Assembly: GCA_937915865.1 (NCBI GenBank) | Contig: CALGIG010000110.1 | Span: forward strand, 1-64,000 | Origin: an uncultured Prolixibacteraceae bacterium | Lineage (GTDB): Bacteria > Bacteroidota > Bacteroidia > Bacteroidales > Prolixibacteraceae | Length of the DNA stretch: 64,000 bases | Direction: 5' to 3' | Part shown: positions 35,242-42,866 of the stretch, in pieces | How the letters are laid out: each line of letters begins with the position of its first letter | Numbering within the stretch: position 1 is the first letter of the stretch | The notes under the pieces: generated by a model | Told to the model about the DNA's origin: nothing | Database searches by the model: none | The model's input: the letters and a program-made list of their open reading frames with translations, nothing else | Program-made: the position numbers and the translations under genes

Positions 35242-36714
35242 ATGGACGAACAGCAATTTTCACTATTCGATTTACAACGCCAGATCAAAAATGTTTTGGA
35301 CGGTACGTTTGCTTTACCTGTTTGGGTAAAGGCAGAAATAAGTGAGATGACTATAAACCGAAGTGGGCACTGCTACCTCGACCTGGTTGAAACAGAAGCC
35401 AGTACCGATAACGTTATTGCCCGATGCCGTGCCACTATCTGGTCGTACACATTCCGGATGCTGAAACCTTACTTTGAAACAACCACCGGACAAACTTTTT
35501 CAGAAGGGATAAAAATATTGGTGCAAGCCAAAGTTGAATACCACGAAGTTTTTGGGTTTAGCCTGAATATCCGCGATATTGACCCGGTTTATACCCTGGG
35601 CGACATGGCCCGCCAACGGCAGGAGATCATCCGAAAGCTTCAGGAAGATGGCGTATTTGAAATGAACAAGGAACTTGAATTACCGATGGTCCCGCAGCGA
35701 ATCGCCATAATCTCCTCTCCCACTGCCGCCGGATTGCAGGATTTTCTAGATCAGCTGCATAAAAATCAGCACAAATTTGTTTTCTACACCAAACTGATTC
35801 CTGCTGTTATGCAGGGGACCGATGCACCCAAAAGCATAATGAATGCTCTCGATTTCATTTACGAATACGAAAACCTGTTCGATGCCGTGGTTATTATTCG
35901 CGGCGGTGGCGCACAAATTGACCTGGCTTGTTTCGACAACTACGATCTGGCATTTCATGCGGCGCAATTTCCATTGCCTATTATTACCGGTATTGGACAC
36001 GACAAGGACGACTCGGTGCTCGACATGGTTGCCCATACCCGCATGAAAACACCAACTGCCGTTGCCGAATTCCTGATTTCGGGGGCCCTACAGTTTGCTC
36101 AACAGATAAACGAGCTTGAAACTCATTTCGTGGAACTGGTGAACGAGCAATTGGAAGCTCACAAGGACCGGCTTATGGATGCCGCCGATCAGCTTAATTT
36201 GTTGGTTAACCAGTTTGTGGCCAAACAAAATAACCGTTTGGAAATTGCCGGGATTCAACTAAAAAACCAAACCGAAAGTTTCCTGAAAAGCCAGCAAACA
36301 GAACTTAAGAAACTAACGGTTGATACTAAAAATTTAACAACACGATACATCACCGTGCAAAATCATGTGCTGGAGCAAGAGGCAAAAAGCTTGGGCTACA
36401 CATTCCGAAGACAAATTTTAAAAACAGAAAACCGATTGACCCAATTTCAGCAAATATTAAAAATAAGAACAAACGGAATTATAAGAAACGAAAAGAAAAA
36501 CCTAACCCTGATTAGTGAAAAACTGCGATTGGTCGATCCGCAAAACATTTTGAAGCGTGGCTATTCGCTCACTTTGCTGAATGGAAAGATTGTGAAATCA
36601 ACAGACCAGGTGAAAGCTGGCGACCGGCTGGAAACCAGATTGAACGATGGGACCATAGAAAGCACGGTAGAAAAAAAGAGCCTCCCCCCAACCCCTCCGA
36701 AAGAGGGGGCTTAA
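35242..36714 (+). CDS. xseA: Exodeoxyribonuclease VII large subunit
   Basis: Large subunit of exonuclease VII, which degrades single-stranded DNA in both directions with XseB. An N-terminal OB-fold (SLFDLQRQIKNVLDGTF; WVKAEISEM) is followed by the catalytic domain (IAIISSPTAAGLQDFLDQL; VVIIRGGGAQIDLACFDNY; PIITGIGHDKDDSVLDMVAHT) and a long coiled coil. After the conserved ILKRGYSLTLLNGKIV motif the protein ends KKSLPPTPPKEGA. That tail is not family sequence: it is the translation of a repeat inserted at the 3' end of the gene. Confidence 0.95.
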   Translation: MDEQQFSLFDLQRQIKNVLDGTFALPVWVKAEISEMTINRSGHCYLDLVETEASTDNVIARCRATIWSYTFRMLKPYFETTTGQTFSEGIKILVQAKVEYHEVFGFSLNIRDIDPVYTLGDMARQRQEIIRKLQEDGVFEMNKELELPMVPQRIAIISSPTAAGLQDFLDQLHKNQHKFVFYTKLIPAVMQGTDAPKSIMNALDFIYEYENLFDAVVIIRGGGAQIDLACFDNYDLAFHAAQFPLPIITGIGHDKDDSVLDMVAHTRMKTPTAVAEFLISGALQFAQQINELETHFVELVNEQLEAHKDRLMDAADQLNLLVNQFVAKQNNRLEIAGIQLKNQTESFLKSQQTELKKLTVDTKNLTTRYITVQNHVLEQEAKSLGYTFRRQILKTENRLTQFQQILKIRTNGIIRNEKKNLTLISEKLRLVDPQNILKRGYSLTLLNGKIVKSTDQVKAGDRLETRLNDGTIESTVEKKSLPPTPPKEGA

Positions 36715-36822
36715 AAACCAGACTTTAACAAATATTCAATAGTCTATAACAAACAGAAAATAAAGAAAAATAACAACTGGCGATTCCTTCTCCCCTCCTT
36801 GGGAGGGGTTTGGGGAGGCTCC
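36679..36822. repeat. Inverted pair of CCTCCCC/GGGGAGG REP-like elements between xseA and xseB
   Basis: The left copy (36679-36712) contains CCCCTC-loop-GAGGGG. The right copy (36789-36822) contains CCCCTCC-TT-GGGAGGGG. The two copies are inverted relative to each other (AGCCTCCCC outermost on the left, GGGGAGGCT on the right) and enclose about 76 bp. The left copy forms the last codons of xseA. This resembles BIME-type paired REPs. Confidence 0.75.
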
Positions 36823-36835
36823 TAAAAAAATATCT

Positions 36836-37036
36836 ATGGCAACAAAAAAAGTAACGTACAAAGAAGCAATCGGCGAGATTGAAGAAATACTTGAAAAAAT
36901 TGAAAATGAAGAATTAGATGTTGACGAACTGGCAGAACAAGTAAGCCGTGTTTCGGCTCTAATAGTTATTTGTAAGGAAAAACTGCATAAAACAGAAGCA
37001 GAAGTGGAAAAAATCCTGAGCGAGATGGACAAATAA
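36836..37036 (+). CDS. xseB: Exodeoxyribonuclease VII small subunit
   Basis: Protein of 66 residues, the usual XseB size, made of two helices (YKEAIGEIEEILEKIENEEL, DVDELAEQVSRVSALIVICK, KLHKTEAEVEKIL). It forms the small subunit bound to the XseA coiled coil. The start at 36836 lies just beyond the right REP copy. The gap to xseA has grown because of the repeat pair. Confidence 0.92.
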   Translation: MATKKVTYKEAIGEIEEILEKIENEELDVDELAEQVSRVSALIVICKEKLHKTEAEVEKILSEMDK

Positions 37037-37082
37037 AAGCAGATAGCTGTCAGTCACAGTATCCTTTCTCCTAATCAACTTT

Positions 37083-37149
37083 GCTACCGCACAATTGCAT
37101 CGCGTAGTAAAAAACATTACAAAATACCATGTAACACAATCGTGCTATC
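37083..37149. repeat. ACCGCRCAATTG repeat, copy A
   Basis: A stretch of about 67 bp that starts GCTACCGCACAATTGCATCG and ends CACAATCGTGCTAT; the ends are imperfect inverted repeats. A second copy lies at 41027-41097 and a shorter relative at 40155-40174. Confidence 0.45.
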
Positions 37150-37200
37150 CCCTATTCGCCCCAAAAGACGACTAAACCGAGAATACAAAAATTAGCAAAA

Positions 37201-37270
37201 CACCTAACAGGTTTCGAAAACCAGTTAGGTGTAAAAAGGGCGGCAAACTATAAAATAACAAAGTCCGCCC
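37201..37270. repeat. Two hairpins in the gene-free stretch after xseB
   Basis: CACCTAAC (37201-37208) pairs with GTTAGGTG (37224-37231), and an inner GGTTT/AAACC stem closes a short loop. GGGCGG (37238-37243) pairs with CCGCCC (37265-37270). The first has the same build as the repeats at 38403, 38709 and 45987. The stretch 37037-37466 holds no gene besides these and repeat copy A. Confidence 0.5.
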
Positions 37271-37466
37271 AAGTTATTTTTATTCCGTCTAAATCATTGA
37301 TCAATTAACTACACAAACCCACTATAAACACTGATATTGAGTTATTTTACAGGCATATCGTTATCGGTCAAACCAAACGTTAAATAATCGGGAATTCGAC
37401 TGCTTTTTTTGATTAATTTCTGTAAATTAGTGAAAATTTAATTTTTAATCTTTAAAACAAACCCAA

Positions 37467-38132
37467 ATGGCACAACAACTTTACGAACGACACTCGACTA
37501 ATGTGCATCTGAGCATTGTGAAACGACACATTCGACTTGCCCGCCAAATTAAAGGAGCAGAAGAACTGGTAATAGTTATCGAGCCTTTCTACAACGAACT
37601 GGCAGCAAAGGCAACTGACACCATGAATGCTACCGAAGAAACAGAACATAAACGCGATTTACTGGCGTTTGCCGATGTATCACTCGACGACAAGGTACGC
37701 GATTTGCACGAAGCCAGCAAAAAATACGACCGCGACCATCCCGGGATTCCTGTAACTACCCTGTTGTTTCCTGAAGGAACTTCACCTTTTATTTATGCGC
37801 CCGTTGAAACTGAGCCGATGCTGGTTGAAAAACTGATTCTTAGTATCCAAAGTTTGGGTGGAGGTCACCCACTTGCCGAACACATTGGCGCACTTCAGGT
37901 AGCCGTTGCCAATTGCAAAACAGCGATTGCCGATTTAAAGGCCGCCATTACCGCCGAAAAAATGGCCGAAGCCCTCGAAGCAATTGCCAAAGTGAATTTA
38001 ACTCGTCAATACGAGCAAAATATTTACGCAGCAAGCGCCAAATTCGGGAAAACGTTTGCAAACCGGTTGTTTCCGCAGATATTCACGCCTACGAAAAGTG
38101 ATGCGGCTGTTGAACCGGCCAATCCGGCCTAA
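37467..38132 (+). CDS. Hypothetical helical protein, 221 residues
   Basis: Not recognised. The protein is mostly alpha-helical, without a signal peptide or membrane segment. It begins MAQQLYERHSTNVHLSIVKR. The middle holds a conserved-looking stretch (PVTTLLFPEGTSPFIYAPV), and the C-terminal half has helices rich in Ala, Lys and Glu (AVANCKTAIADLKAAITAEK) before a Pro-rich end (PTKSDAAVEPANPA). Its size and context, beside repeats and a transposase fragment, recall the many lineage-specific helical DUF proteins of Bacteroidota. Codon use looks normal for the window. Confidence 0.7.
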   Translation: MAQQLYERHSTNVHLSIVKRHIRLARQIKGAEELVIVIEPFYNELAAKATDTMNATEETEHKRDLLAFADVSLDDKVRDLHEASKKYDRDHPGIPVTTLLFPEGTSPFIYAPVETEPMLVEKLILSIQSLGGGHPLAEHIGALQVAVANCKTAIADLKAAITAEKMAEALEAIAKVNLTRQYEQNIYAASAKFGKTFANRLFPQIFTPTKSDAAVEPANPA

Positions 38133-38142
38133 TAATTTTTGT

Positions 38143-38352
38143 GAATGCCTAAAAAACCGTCTAAAAGCGTCCAACAAATTTGTAAACACCTATTAGAAAG
38201 ATTTTCGGGAATCGCAAAAAATGTATTTGCATAAAAAACGGACAATAGGCACAAACAAATTTGTAATCTCATCACAGACAAATTTCTATGTGCAAGCAAA
38301 TTTGTATTCGCCTAGAAAAGCGCCCAATAAGCAAATAGAAATTTGTTGAAGC
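38143..38352. repeat. Cluster of CAAATTTGT palindromes
   Basis: The palindromic ACAAATTTGT core occurs at 38175 and 38256, with GCAAATTTGT at 38296 and shorter variants near 38278 and 38337. GCCTA followed by AAGCGYCCAA appears twice (38147-38174 and 38310-38327). It reads as a decayed set of repeats between two coding regions. Confidence 0.4.
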
Positions 38353-38402
38353 CAAAAAGACGGCCAAAAGTGAAATACAAAAATTGTTGGCGCGGTTACT
38401 CC

Positions 38403-38436
38403 ACCCCTGACAGGTTTTTAAAACCCTGTCAGGGGT
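38403..38436. repeat. REP hairpin upstream of the RAYT fragment
   Basis: ACCCCTGACAGG (38403-38414) pairs perfectly with CCTGTCAGGGGT (38425-38436); T and A tracts extend the stem. The core differs by one base pair from the hairpin at 38709-38739 inside the transposase frame. Confidence 0.7.
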
Positions 38437-38461
38437 AAAAACGCACTGATTATAAACTATT

Positions 38462-38743
38462 ATGCAGCGAATTGAACCATTAATCCCCGGAAACTTTTAC
38501 CACATCTATAACCGGGGGATCGATAGTTGTAATTTGTTTACCGAACCTGACAATTACGAGTATTTCCTGAGTTTGTACGACAAGTACATTTCTCCGGTAG
38601 CCAATACTTATGCCTGGGTGCTGATGCCGAACCACTTTCACTTTTTAGTTCGTTTGAAAGAAGAGGCGGAGGTTGCAACCGCTATACACCCGCCTGGTTT
38701 TGAATCCACCCCCGACAGGGTTTGGAACCCTGTCGGGGGGTAA
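38462..38743 (+). pseudogene. Truncated REP-associated tyrosine transposase (RAYT, IS200-like)
   Basis: The first part of a Y1/HUH transposase of the RAYT type: IPGNFYHIYNRGIDSCNLF and the HUH metal site NHFHFLVR (residues 59-66). A normal RAYT is about 180-220 residues and carries the catalytic Tyr in its second half. Here the frame ends at residue 93, and its last codons (STPDRVWNPVGG) come from a REP hairpin. No matching second half is visible downstream, so the enzyme must be inactive. RAYTs act on REP hairpins like those on either side. Confidence 0.85.
38709..38739. repeat. REP hairpin interrupting the RAYT gene
   Basis: CCCCCGACAGGGTT (38709-38722) pairs perfectly over 14 bp with AACCCTGTCGGGGG (38726-38739), with loop TGG. 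It gives the RAYT frame its false C-terminus. Confidence 0.8.
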
Positions 38744-38946
38744 AAAAGGGCGACAAAAGCTACTGATCGACAAAAAATTACGTCTCCTTTTTTCAATTTA
38801 TTGGTTTACTTTTTTTATATATTTATCAAAAAAAATGAAAATAGATTGTCTGACACGAATCAGACCGAAACATCCCCAATTGGGTGACTAAGTCTGATTT
38901 TATCAGAATTATAAAAGAGTTATAGCCAATTTTTAAAAACTATACT

Positions 38947-39996
38947 ATGACAAACGACGATTTTGAAAATGTTTTATCAAATCCCGAGTCTGACATTTTA
39001 GACTTTAAAAGAGAACAATATGATTTTTTAAAAAATGCCAACGAAATTAATACTGCTAAGTTTGTAAAAGACATCATCAGTTTTTGCAATACAATTAGAA
39101 CTGAAACAGCATATATCATATTAGGAGTAGGTTTGTCAAAAGATGGAGAAAAAGAACTTAATGGGATTGACCAATTTGTTGATGACGCTGTTTTTCAAGA
39201 GAAAATAAAAAATAAGGTTACACCAATTCCATATTTTAGCTACTCGACAATTAAGTATAAAGATAAGATTTTCGGAATTTTCGAAATTCCGTTGAGAAAA
39301 TATGAAGAACCAATTTTCCCAACAATAAATATGAAAGGACTTGAGCCTGGAAAAGTATACTTTAGAAGGGGTTCTTCCAATTCAGAAGCAACGGGAAGAG
39401 AAGTAATTCTAGTAAACAAATGGTTAGAGAGCCTACCCTCCCTTTCTGACAATTCTAGCATCAACGATGAAGTTTCAGAAATTATGCTGAAATCAACGTC
39501 AAAGATTCTTCCACTATCAGAACAAATTGCGGCATCATTAAAACTATCTAAAAAATACGGTATTAAAAAGCTACAGGCATTCTGTGAAGGTGAACTATCC
39601 GGCTGGTATGACAAAACAGGAAAAATGGATGTCAAAAATGAATTATCGTATAGGATGCAAAAAGTGGTTATGACACCAAATGATGTTCAAGTAAATCCAT
39701 ATTCTTTTTATAGTCTTACTTCTCAACAAATGCTTGAAGAATTAAAAAAAGTAGACAAGAATGCTTTTGAACAAGAATTACTTTTCCCTCAGCCAATTAC
39801 ACAAATCGAAAGTTACTTGACAGGATTTTCATCTAAGGATAAGTCTTTGATTGTATTGACCTCTGATGCTGATAGTTTATTCGACAATCCAAAACTGAGA
39901 GGATTAACAATTAAGACTTTTGCGACGGTTCATAATTTGGAGACAATATATCAGGGAATTAGACAAAAATTAATTAGTAATTTACTTGATATATAA
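38947..39996 (+). CDS. AlbA_2 (Schlafen-like) protein with an AbiTii-like C-terminal domain
   Basis: Protein of 349 residues. The N-terminal half (about 1-155) is an AlbA_2/divergent AAA-4 domain: ESDILDFKREQYDFL, FVKDIISFCNTIRTETAYII, LGVGLSKDG, KVYFRRGSSNSEATGREVI. The second half (about 165-300) resembles the AbiTii domain of abortive-infection proteins: SEQIAASLKLSKKYGIKKLQ, then FCEGELSGWYDKTG and ELSYRMQKVV. This combination suggests a phage-defence or stress-response role (inference; the AbiTii match is by eye). The gene is AT-rich compared with its neighbours, which fits recent transfer. It lies in a repeat-filled island between the RAYT fragment and a KilA-N gene. Confidence 0.7.
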   Translation: MTNDDFENVLSNPESDILDFKREQYDFLKNANEINTAKFVKDIISFCNTIRTETAYIILGVGLSKDGEKELNGIDQFVDDAVFQEKIKNKVTPIPYFSYSTIKYKDKIFGIFEIPLRKYEEPIFPTINMKGLEPGKVYFRRGSSNSEATGREVILVNKWLESLPSLSDNSSINDEVSEIMLKSTSKILPLSEQIAASLKLSKKYGIKKLQAFCEGELSGWYDKTGKMDVKNELSYRMQKVVMTPNDVQVNPYSFYSLTSQQMLEELKKVDKNAFEQELLFPQPITQIESYLTGFSSKDKSLIVLTSDADSLFDNPKLRGLTIKTFATVHNLETIYQGIRQKLISNLLDI

Positions 39997-40006
39997 TAAA
40001 AAAAAA

Positions 40007-40042
40007 CCGCTGCCCCTCGTTTAGCGCAGCGGTAACGAGGGG
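40007..40042. repeat. Two interleaved inverted repeats after the AlbA_2 gene
   Basis: CCGCTGC (40007-40013) pairs with GCAGCGG (40026-40032), and CCCTCGTT (40014-40021) pairs with AACGAGGG (40034-40041). The two perfect stems cross each other, so only one can form fully at a time. A run of A precedes them. It can act as an - strand terminator or as a mobile repeat end. Confidence 0.6.
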
Positions 40043-40154
40043 TTGTTGGTTAAGCGTCTGTGACGCGGTGTTTTCAAATTGGCATCTAAAAAACGAGTTA
40101 AAAACTCAAAACAACTTTCCCCTCATTACAAACAAGGGGGAGCTCAGTTGCTGT

Positions 40155-40174
40155 GGGGCGATTGCATCGCGTGA
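40155..40174. repeat. GCGATTGCATCGC hairpin, related to the ACCGCRCAATTG repeats
   Basis: GCGAT-TGC-ATCGC forms a short perfect hairpin in the sequence shared with repeat copy A (ATTGCATCGCG). It lies 33 bp before the KilA-N start. A second small hairpin, GCGTC-TGT-GACGC, lies near 40054. Confidence 0.35.
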
Positions 40175-40207
40175 TAAGAACTTGGAAATCATAAATAAAA
40201 TTGGATC

Positions 40208-41026
40208 ATGACAAAAGCAACTCAGATAACAGTAAAAGAAGTATCGGTTCGTACGTTAAAAACGAACGATACAGATTATATAAGTATTACCGACATTGCC
40301 AGGCAAAAAAACCCTAATGAACCGAAAGACGTGGTAAAAAACTGGATGCGGCTCAAAAACACGTTGGAGTATTTAGGACTTTGGGAGCTCTTAAACAATC
40401 CTTCTTTTAAAGGGGTCGATTTCGACCCCTTTTTGAGGGAAGCTGGAAGTAATGCATTTACAATGAGTCCGTCCCGATGGGTTGAACTTACCGGAGCAAT
40501 TGGTATAATAACGAAAAATGGCGCAGGCGGCGGAACCTACGCACAAAGGGATATTGCTTTTAAGTTTGCCAGTTGGGTATCAGTAGAGTTTGAATTGTAT
40601 TTGGTAAAAGAATTCCAGCGACTGAAAGAAGAGGAGCAAAAACAGCTTGGTTGGACAGCCAAACGCGAACTGGCAAAAATTAACTACCACATACACACCG
40701 ACGCCATCAAACAACATTTAATACCCGCCAAACTAACCAAAGAACAAACATCGGAGGTTTATGCCAGCGAAGCCGATGTGCTGAACGTGGCGCTTTACGG
40801 CATTACCGCCAAACAATGGCGAGAAGCAAACCCTGAGATGAAAGGGAATATTCGCGATTATTCAACCATCAACGAGCGGATCTGCCTGTCGAACATGGAA
40901 AATATAAATGCTGTACTTATCAACGAAGGATTACCGCAGACCGAACGATTGATCCGGCTAAATAAAATTGCCATACAGCAAATGCAGGTACTCATAAACG
41001 TGGGAAACCGCAAAATGCTGAAATGA
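40208..41026 (+). CDS. KilA-N domain protein
   Basis: Protein of 272 residues. The first 110 residues form a KilA-N DNA-binding domain (DYISITDIARQKNPNEPKDV, VKNWMRLKNTLEYLGLWE, TYAQRDIAFKFASWVSVEFE). The rest is a helical region with QLGWTAKRELAKINYHIHTD and LNVALYGITAKQWREANPEM, standard for the stand-alone Bacteroidota version. Such proteins are related to phage antirepressors and are often found with toxin-antitoxin or defence genes. No phage structural gene lies nearby. A repeat starts directly after its stop codon. Confidence 0.85.
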   Translation: MTKATQITVKEVSVRTLKTNDTDYISITDIARQKNPNEPKDVVKNWMRLKNTLEYLGLWELLNNPSFKGVDFDPFLREAGSNAFTMSPSRWVELTGAIGIITKNGAGGGTYAQRDIAFKFASWVSVEFELYLVKEFQRLKEEEQKQLGWTAKRELAKINYHIHTDAIKQHLIPAKLTKEQTSEVYASEADVLNVALYGITAKQWREANPEMKGNIRDYSTINERICLSNMENINAVLINEGLPQTERLIRLNKIAIQQMQVLINVGNRKMLK

Positions 41027-41097
41027 GCTACCGCGCAATTGTATCTCGCGGAAACAAATAGTTGTTAGGTAATGACGCAGCGAGCAATCGTGCGGCA
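41027..41097. repeat. ACCGCRCAATTG repeat, copy B
   Basis: This copy begins GCTACCGCGCAATTGTATCT immediately after the KilA-N stop and ends GCAATCGTGCGGCAC. Its ends are inverted repeats (ACCGCGCAATTG against CAATCGTGCGGC), and CCGCG/CGCGG forms an inner hairpin. It is related to copy A at 37083-37149. Confidence 0.5.
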
Positions 41098-41143
41098 CTA
41101 ATAAATAAATCCAACCCATTTCAAACCCTTAAAATTCCAAGCC

Positions 41144-42301
41144 ATGTTGAATTTCGATAATTTTAAATACAACAAAGCATTGCTACCCACCAATGCCGAT
41201 GAACGACAACAGTATTTTAAGCAACTCGAACAAGAATTTTATGAAGAGTTGAAAAACTCGGAAACAGCCAGGGAATATTTCAAAAACTACCGCGACGACA
41301 GCATCGAAGACTTTATAAAAGCCTATGCTTCCAGAAAAATACATCTGATACAGTGTTACGAATTTTATTCAAACAAATACCACGAAAAAGAAGTTTCAGA
41401 GCTGAATTATCAGACAAAAGCTGAAGAAATGCTTCAACTGATCCTTCAGAAAAAATTGTTCAATATGCAACTTCGTTGGCGGACCGGACAGCTTAATATT
41501 GAAGGAATTGATATTGCGTACGATTTTGAATTTTGGGCTAAACATATCATGGTTTGCCCCTTTATTCCAGCTATCACAAGCCATGAGCTTGAGCTGATGA
41601 AAGAGTATTTGTTGCGCTTTGATGAAGACGATGAAGTTGATGAACGCTACATTTCGTGGCAAGATTACGATTCGCTAACCAAAAATAATGAGCATGGCGA
41701 TATGGAAGATATGCCCGATTGGTACGACTTTTATGATACTCGAATGGGCACCCGTATGCTTCTGCTTCTGCCCAACAACAAAGGAACAGCAGAAGACTTC
41801 TATCTCGACATTTCGCGAAAGCCTGTAGATACAGCTAATCACCAAACAAATTCAACAATACCACCACCTTTTCTTTTTTGTTGGGGAAAAGATATCTTCG
41901 CTTTCGCAGAGCATTTCGAAAAAGATAAATATTTCAGCGCTCTTTTCAAATACCACAAATATTACGACGAAAAAAATGAGCGGAGTCCAAATTTTGATGA
42001 CCTGGAACAGACCATTGAATATTTACTGACTGCCGACAGACCAATTTATCTGAAAAGCAGCCTCACCTGGGACAGAGCACTTTTAGCGGCAGCGAAAGAG
42101 TACCGAAACACGAAAATTGTGGAAGCGCTCGACTTTGCTTTTGACCAATACCTGATGATGAAAGACCTGGGATTCGCGAGAGATAAATCGCCGGACGAAA
42201 TCGCAAAAGAATATGCCAATGACCATATTATTCAATTCTACCGGAAAAAGATACTGGAGGGAAGAGTTAAAAACGGAGAACCGAAAGACTTTAATTATTA
42301 A
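41144..42301 (+). CDS. Hypothetical protein, 385 residues
   Basis: Not recognised. A soluble, acidic, largely helical protein without a signal peptide. It is rich in aromatic residues and Asp/Glu (LRFDEDDEVDERYISWQDYD, DMPDWYDFYDTRMGTRMLLL). The C-terminal part has SLTWDRALLAAAKEYRNTKI and ends in a Lys-rich stretch. It lies in the accessory island between the KilA-N gene and the HEPN/MNT pair. It could be a partner in a defence or stress module, but there is no motif to support a function. Confidence 0.65.
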   Translation: MLNFDNFKYNKALLPTNADERQQYFKQLEQEFYEELKNSETAREYFKNYRDDSIEDFIKAYASRKIHLIQCYEFYSNKYHEKEVSELNYQTKAEEMLQLILQKKLFNMQLRWRTGQLNIEGIDIAYDFEFWAKHIMVCPFIPAITSHELELMKEYLLRFDEDDEVDERYISWQDYDSLTKNNEHGDMEDMPDWYDFYDTRMGTRMLLLLPNNKGTAEDFYLDISRKPVDTANHQTNSTIPPPFLFCWGKDIFAFAEHFEKDKYFSALFKYHKYYDEKNERSPNFDDLEQTIEYLLTADRPIYLKSSLTWDRALLAAAKEYRNTKIVEALDFAFDQYLMMKDLGFARDKSPDEIAKEYANDHIIQFYRKKILEGRVKNGEPKDFNY

Positions 42302-42382
42302 ACCACACAGAAGAAGCTGGTAGTGGCTCTGTAATTTTACGCGAGACGAAAAAAATCGAAAAAAACTAACTGCAAAAGACAG

Positions 42383-42390
42383 TATATTTG
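42383..42390 (+). promoter_or_regulatory. -7 box of the HEPN/MNT operon
   Basis: TATATTTG matches TAnnTTTG and lies 11 bp before the HEPN start codon, so the mRNA would have a very short leader. No clear -33 box is seen. Confidence 0.4.
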
Positions 42391-42401
42391 ACTGATGAAA
42401 T

Positions 42402-42866
42402 ATGAGCGAAGCTTTTAAAAACTGGACGTTAACTATGATTGTAGATACCGAATATTACGAACGTTGTATCAAAACTTTGCAAAATGCCTACACATTGCTG
42501 AGCAAAGAGAATTTAGATACGATAGGATACGAAATATACAGGTCGGCATGTATCAAAGAATTCGAGATTATTTTGGAACAGAGCGGGAAATTGCTGCGCA
42601 AAGTGCTTAACCCATATTTTCATTCGTCGAAAGAAGTAGATAAGCTGTATTTCAAGGATCTGTTTAGACATGCTGTTTTGCGGAGCCTCATTACCGACGA
42701 AGCTTGTCAACGATGGCTTGAATACCGCGACAACCGAAACAATACGGCCCACGATTATGGCGTTAATTTTGCTGAAGAAACATTGGCTTTACTTCCGGCG
42801 TTTATTGCCGATTCGGTTGAACTTGCCGAAATGATTAAACAACAAAACCATGCTTCTGAAAACTAA
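42402..42866 (+). CDS. HEPN-domain toxin (HI0074-like nucleotidyltransferase partner)
   Basis: Four-helix protein of 154 residues, the HEPN half of a HEPN/MNT toxin-antitoxin pair. The RNase motif R-x4-H is present near the C-terminal third as RNNTAHDYG. Helical marks include KEFEIILEQSGKLLRKVLNP and LRSLITDEACQRWLEYRD. In characterised pairs of this type the MNT partner AMPylates a tyrosine near the R-x4-H site and so silences the RNase (family knowledge). The motif here ends HDYG, with a Tyr two residues after the His, which fits. The MNT gene overlaps by 17 bases. Confidence 0.88.
   Translation: MSEAFKNWTLTMIVDTEYYERCIKTLQNAYTLLSKENLDTIGYEIYRSACIKEFEIILEQSGKLLRKVLNPYFHSSKEVDKLYFKDLFRHAVLRSLITDEACQRWLEYRDNRNNTAHDYGVNFAEETLALLPAFIADSVELAEMIKQQNHASEN

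Noticed and set aside
37037..38460. CRISPR array or retron-like repeat
   Set aside because: The repeats are unequal palindromes without regular spacers, and no cas or reverse-transcriptase gene is present.
38673..38891. 72-codon frame overlapping the RAYT fragment
   Set aside because: It begins inside the transposase in another frame and passes through the REP hairpin. The sequence is low in complexity and shows no domain.
40007..40042. H-type pseudoknot
   Set aside because: The stems cross correctly, but the connecting loops (0, 4 and 1 bases) look too short to span 7 to 8 pairs; two alternative hairpins are more likely.
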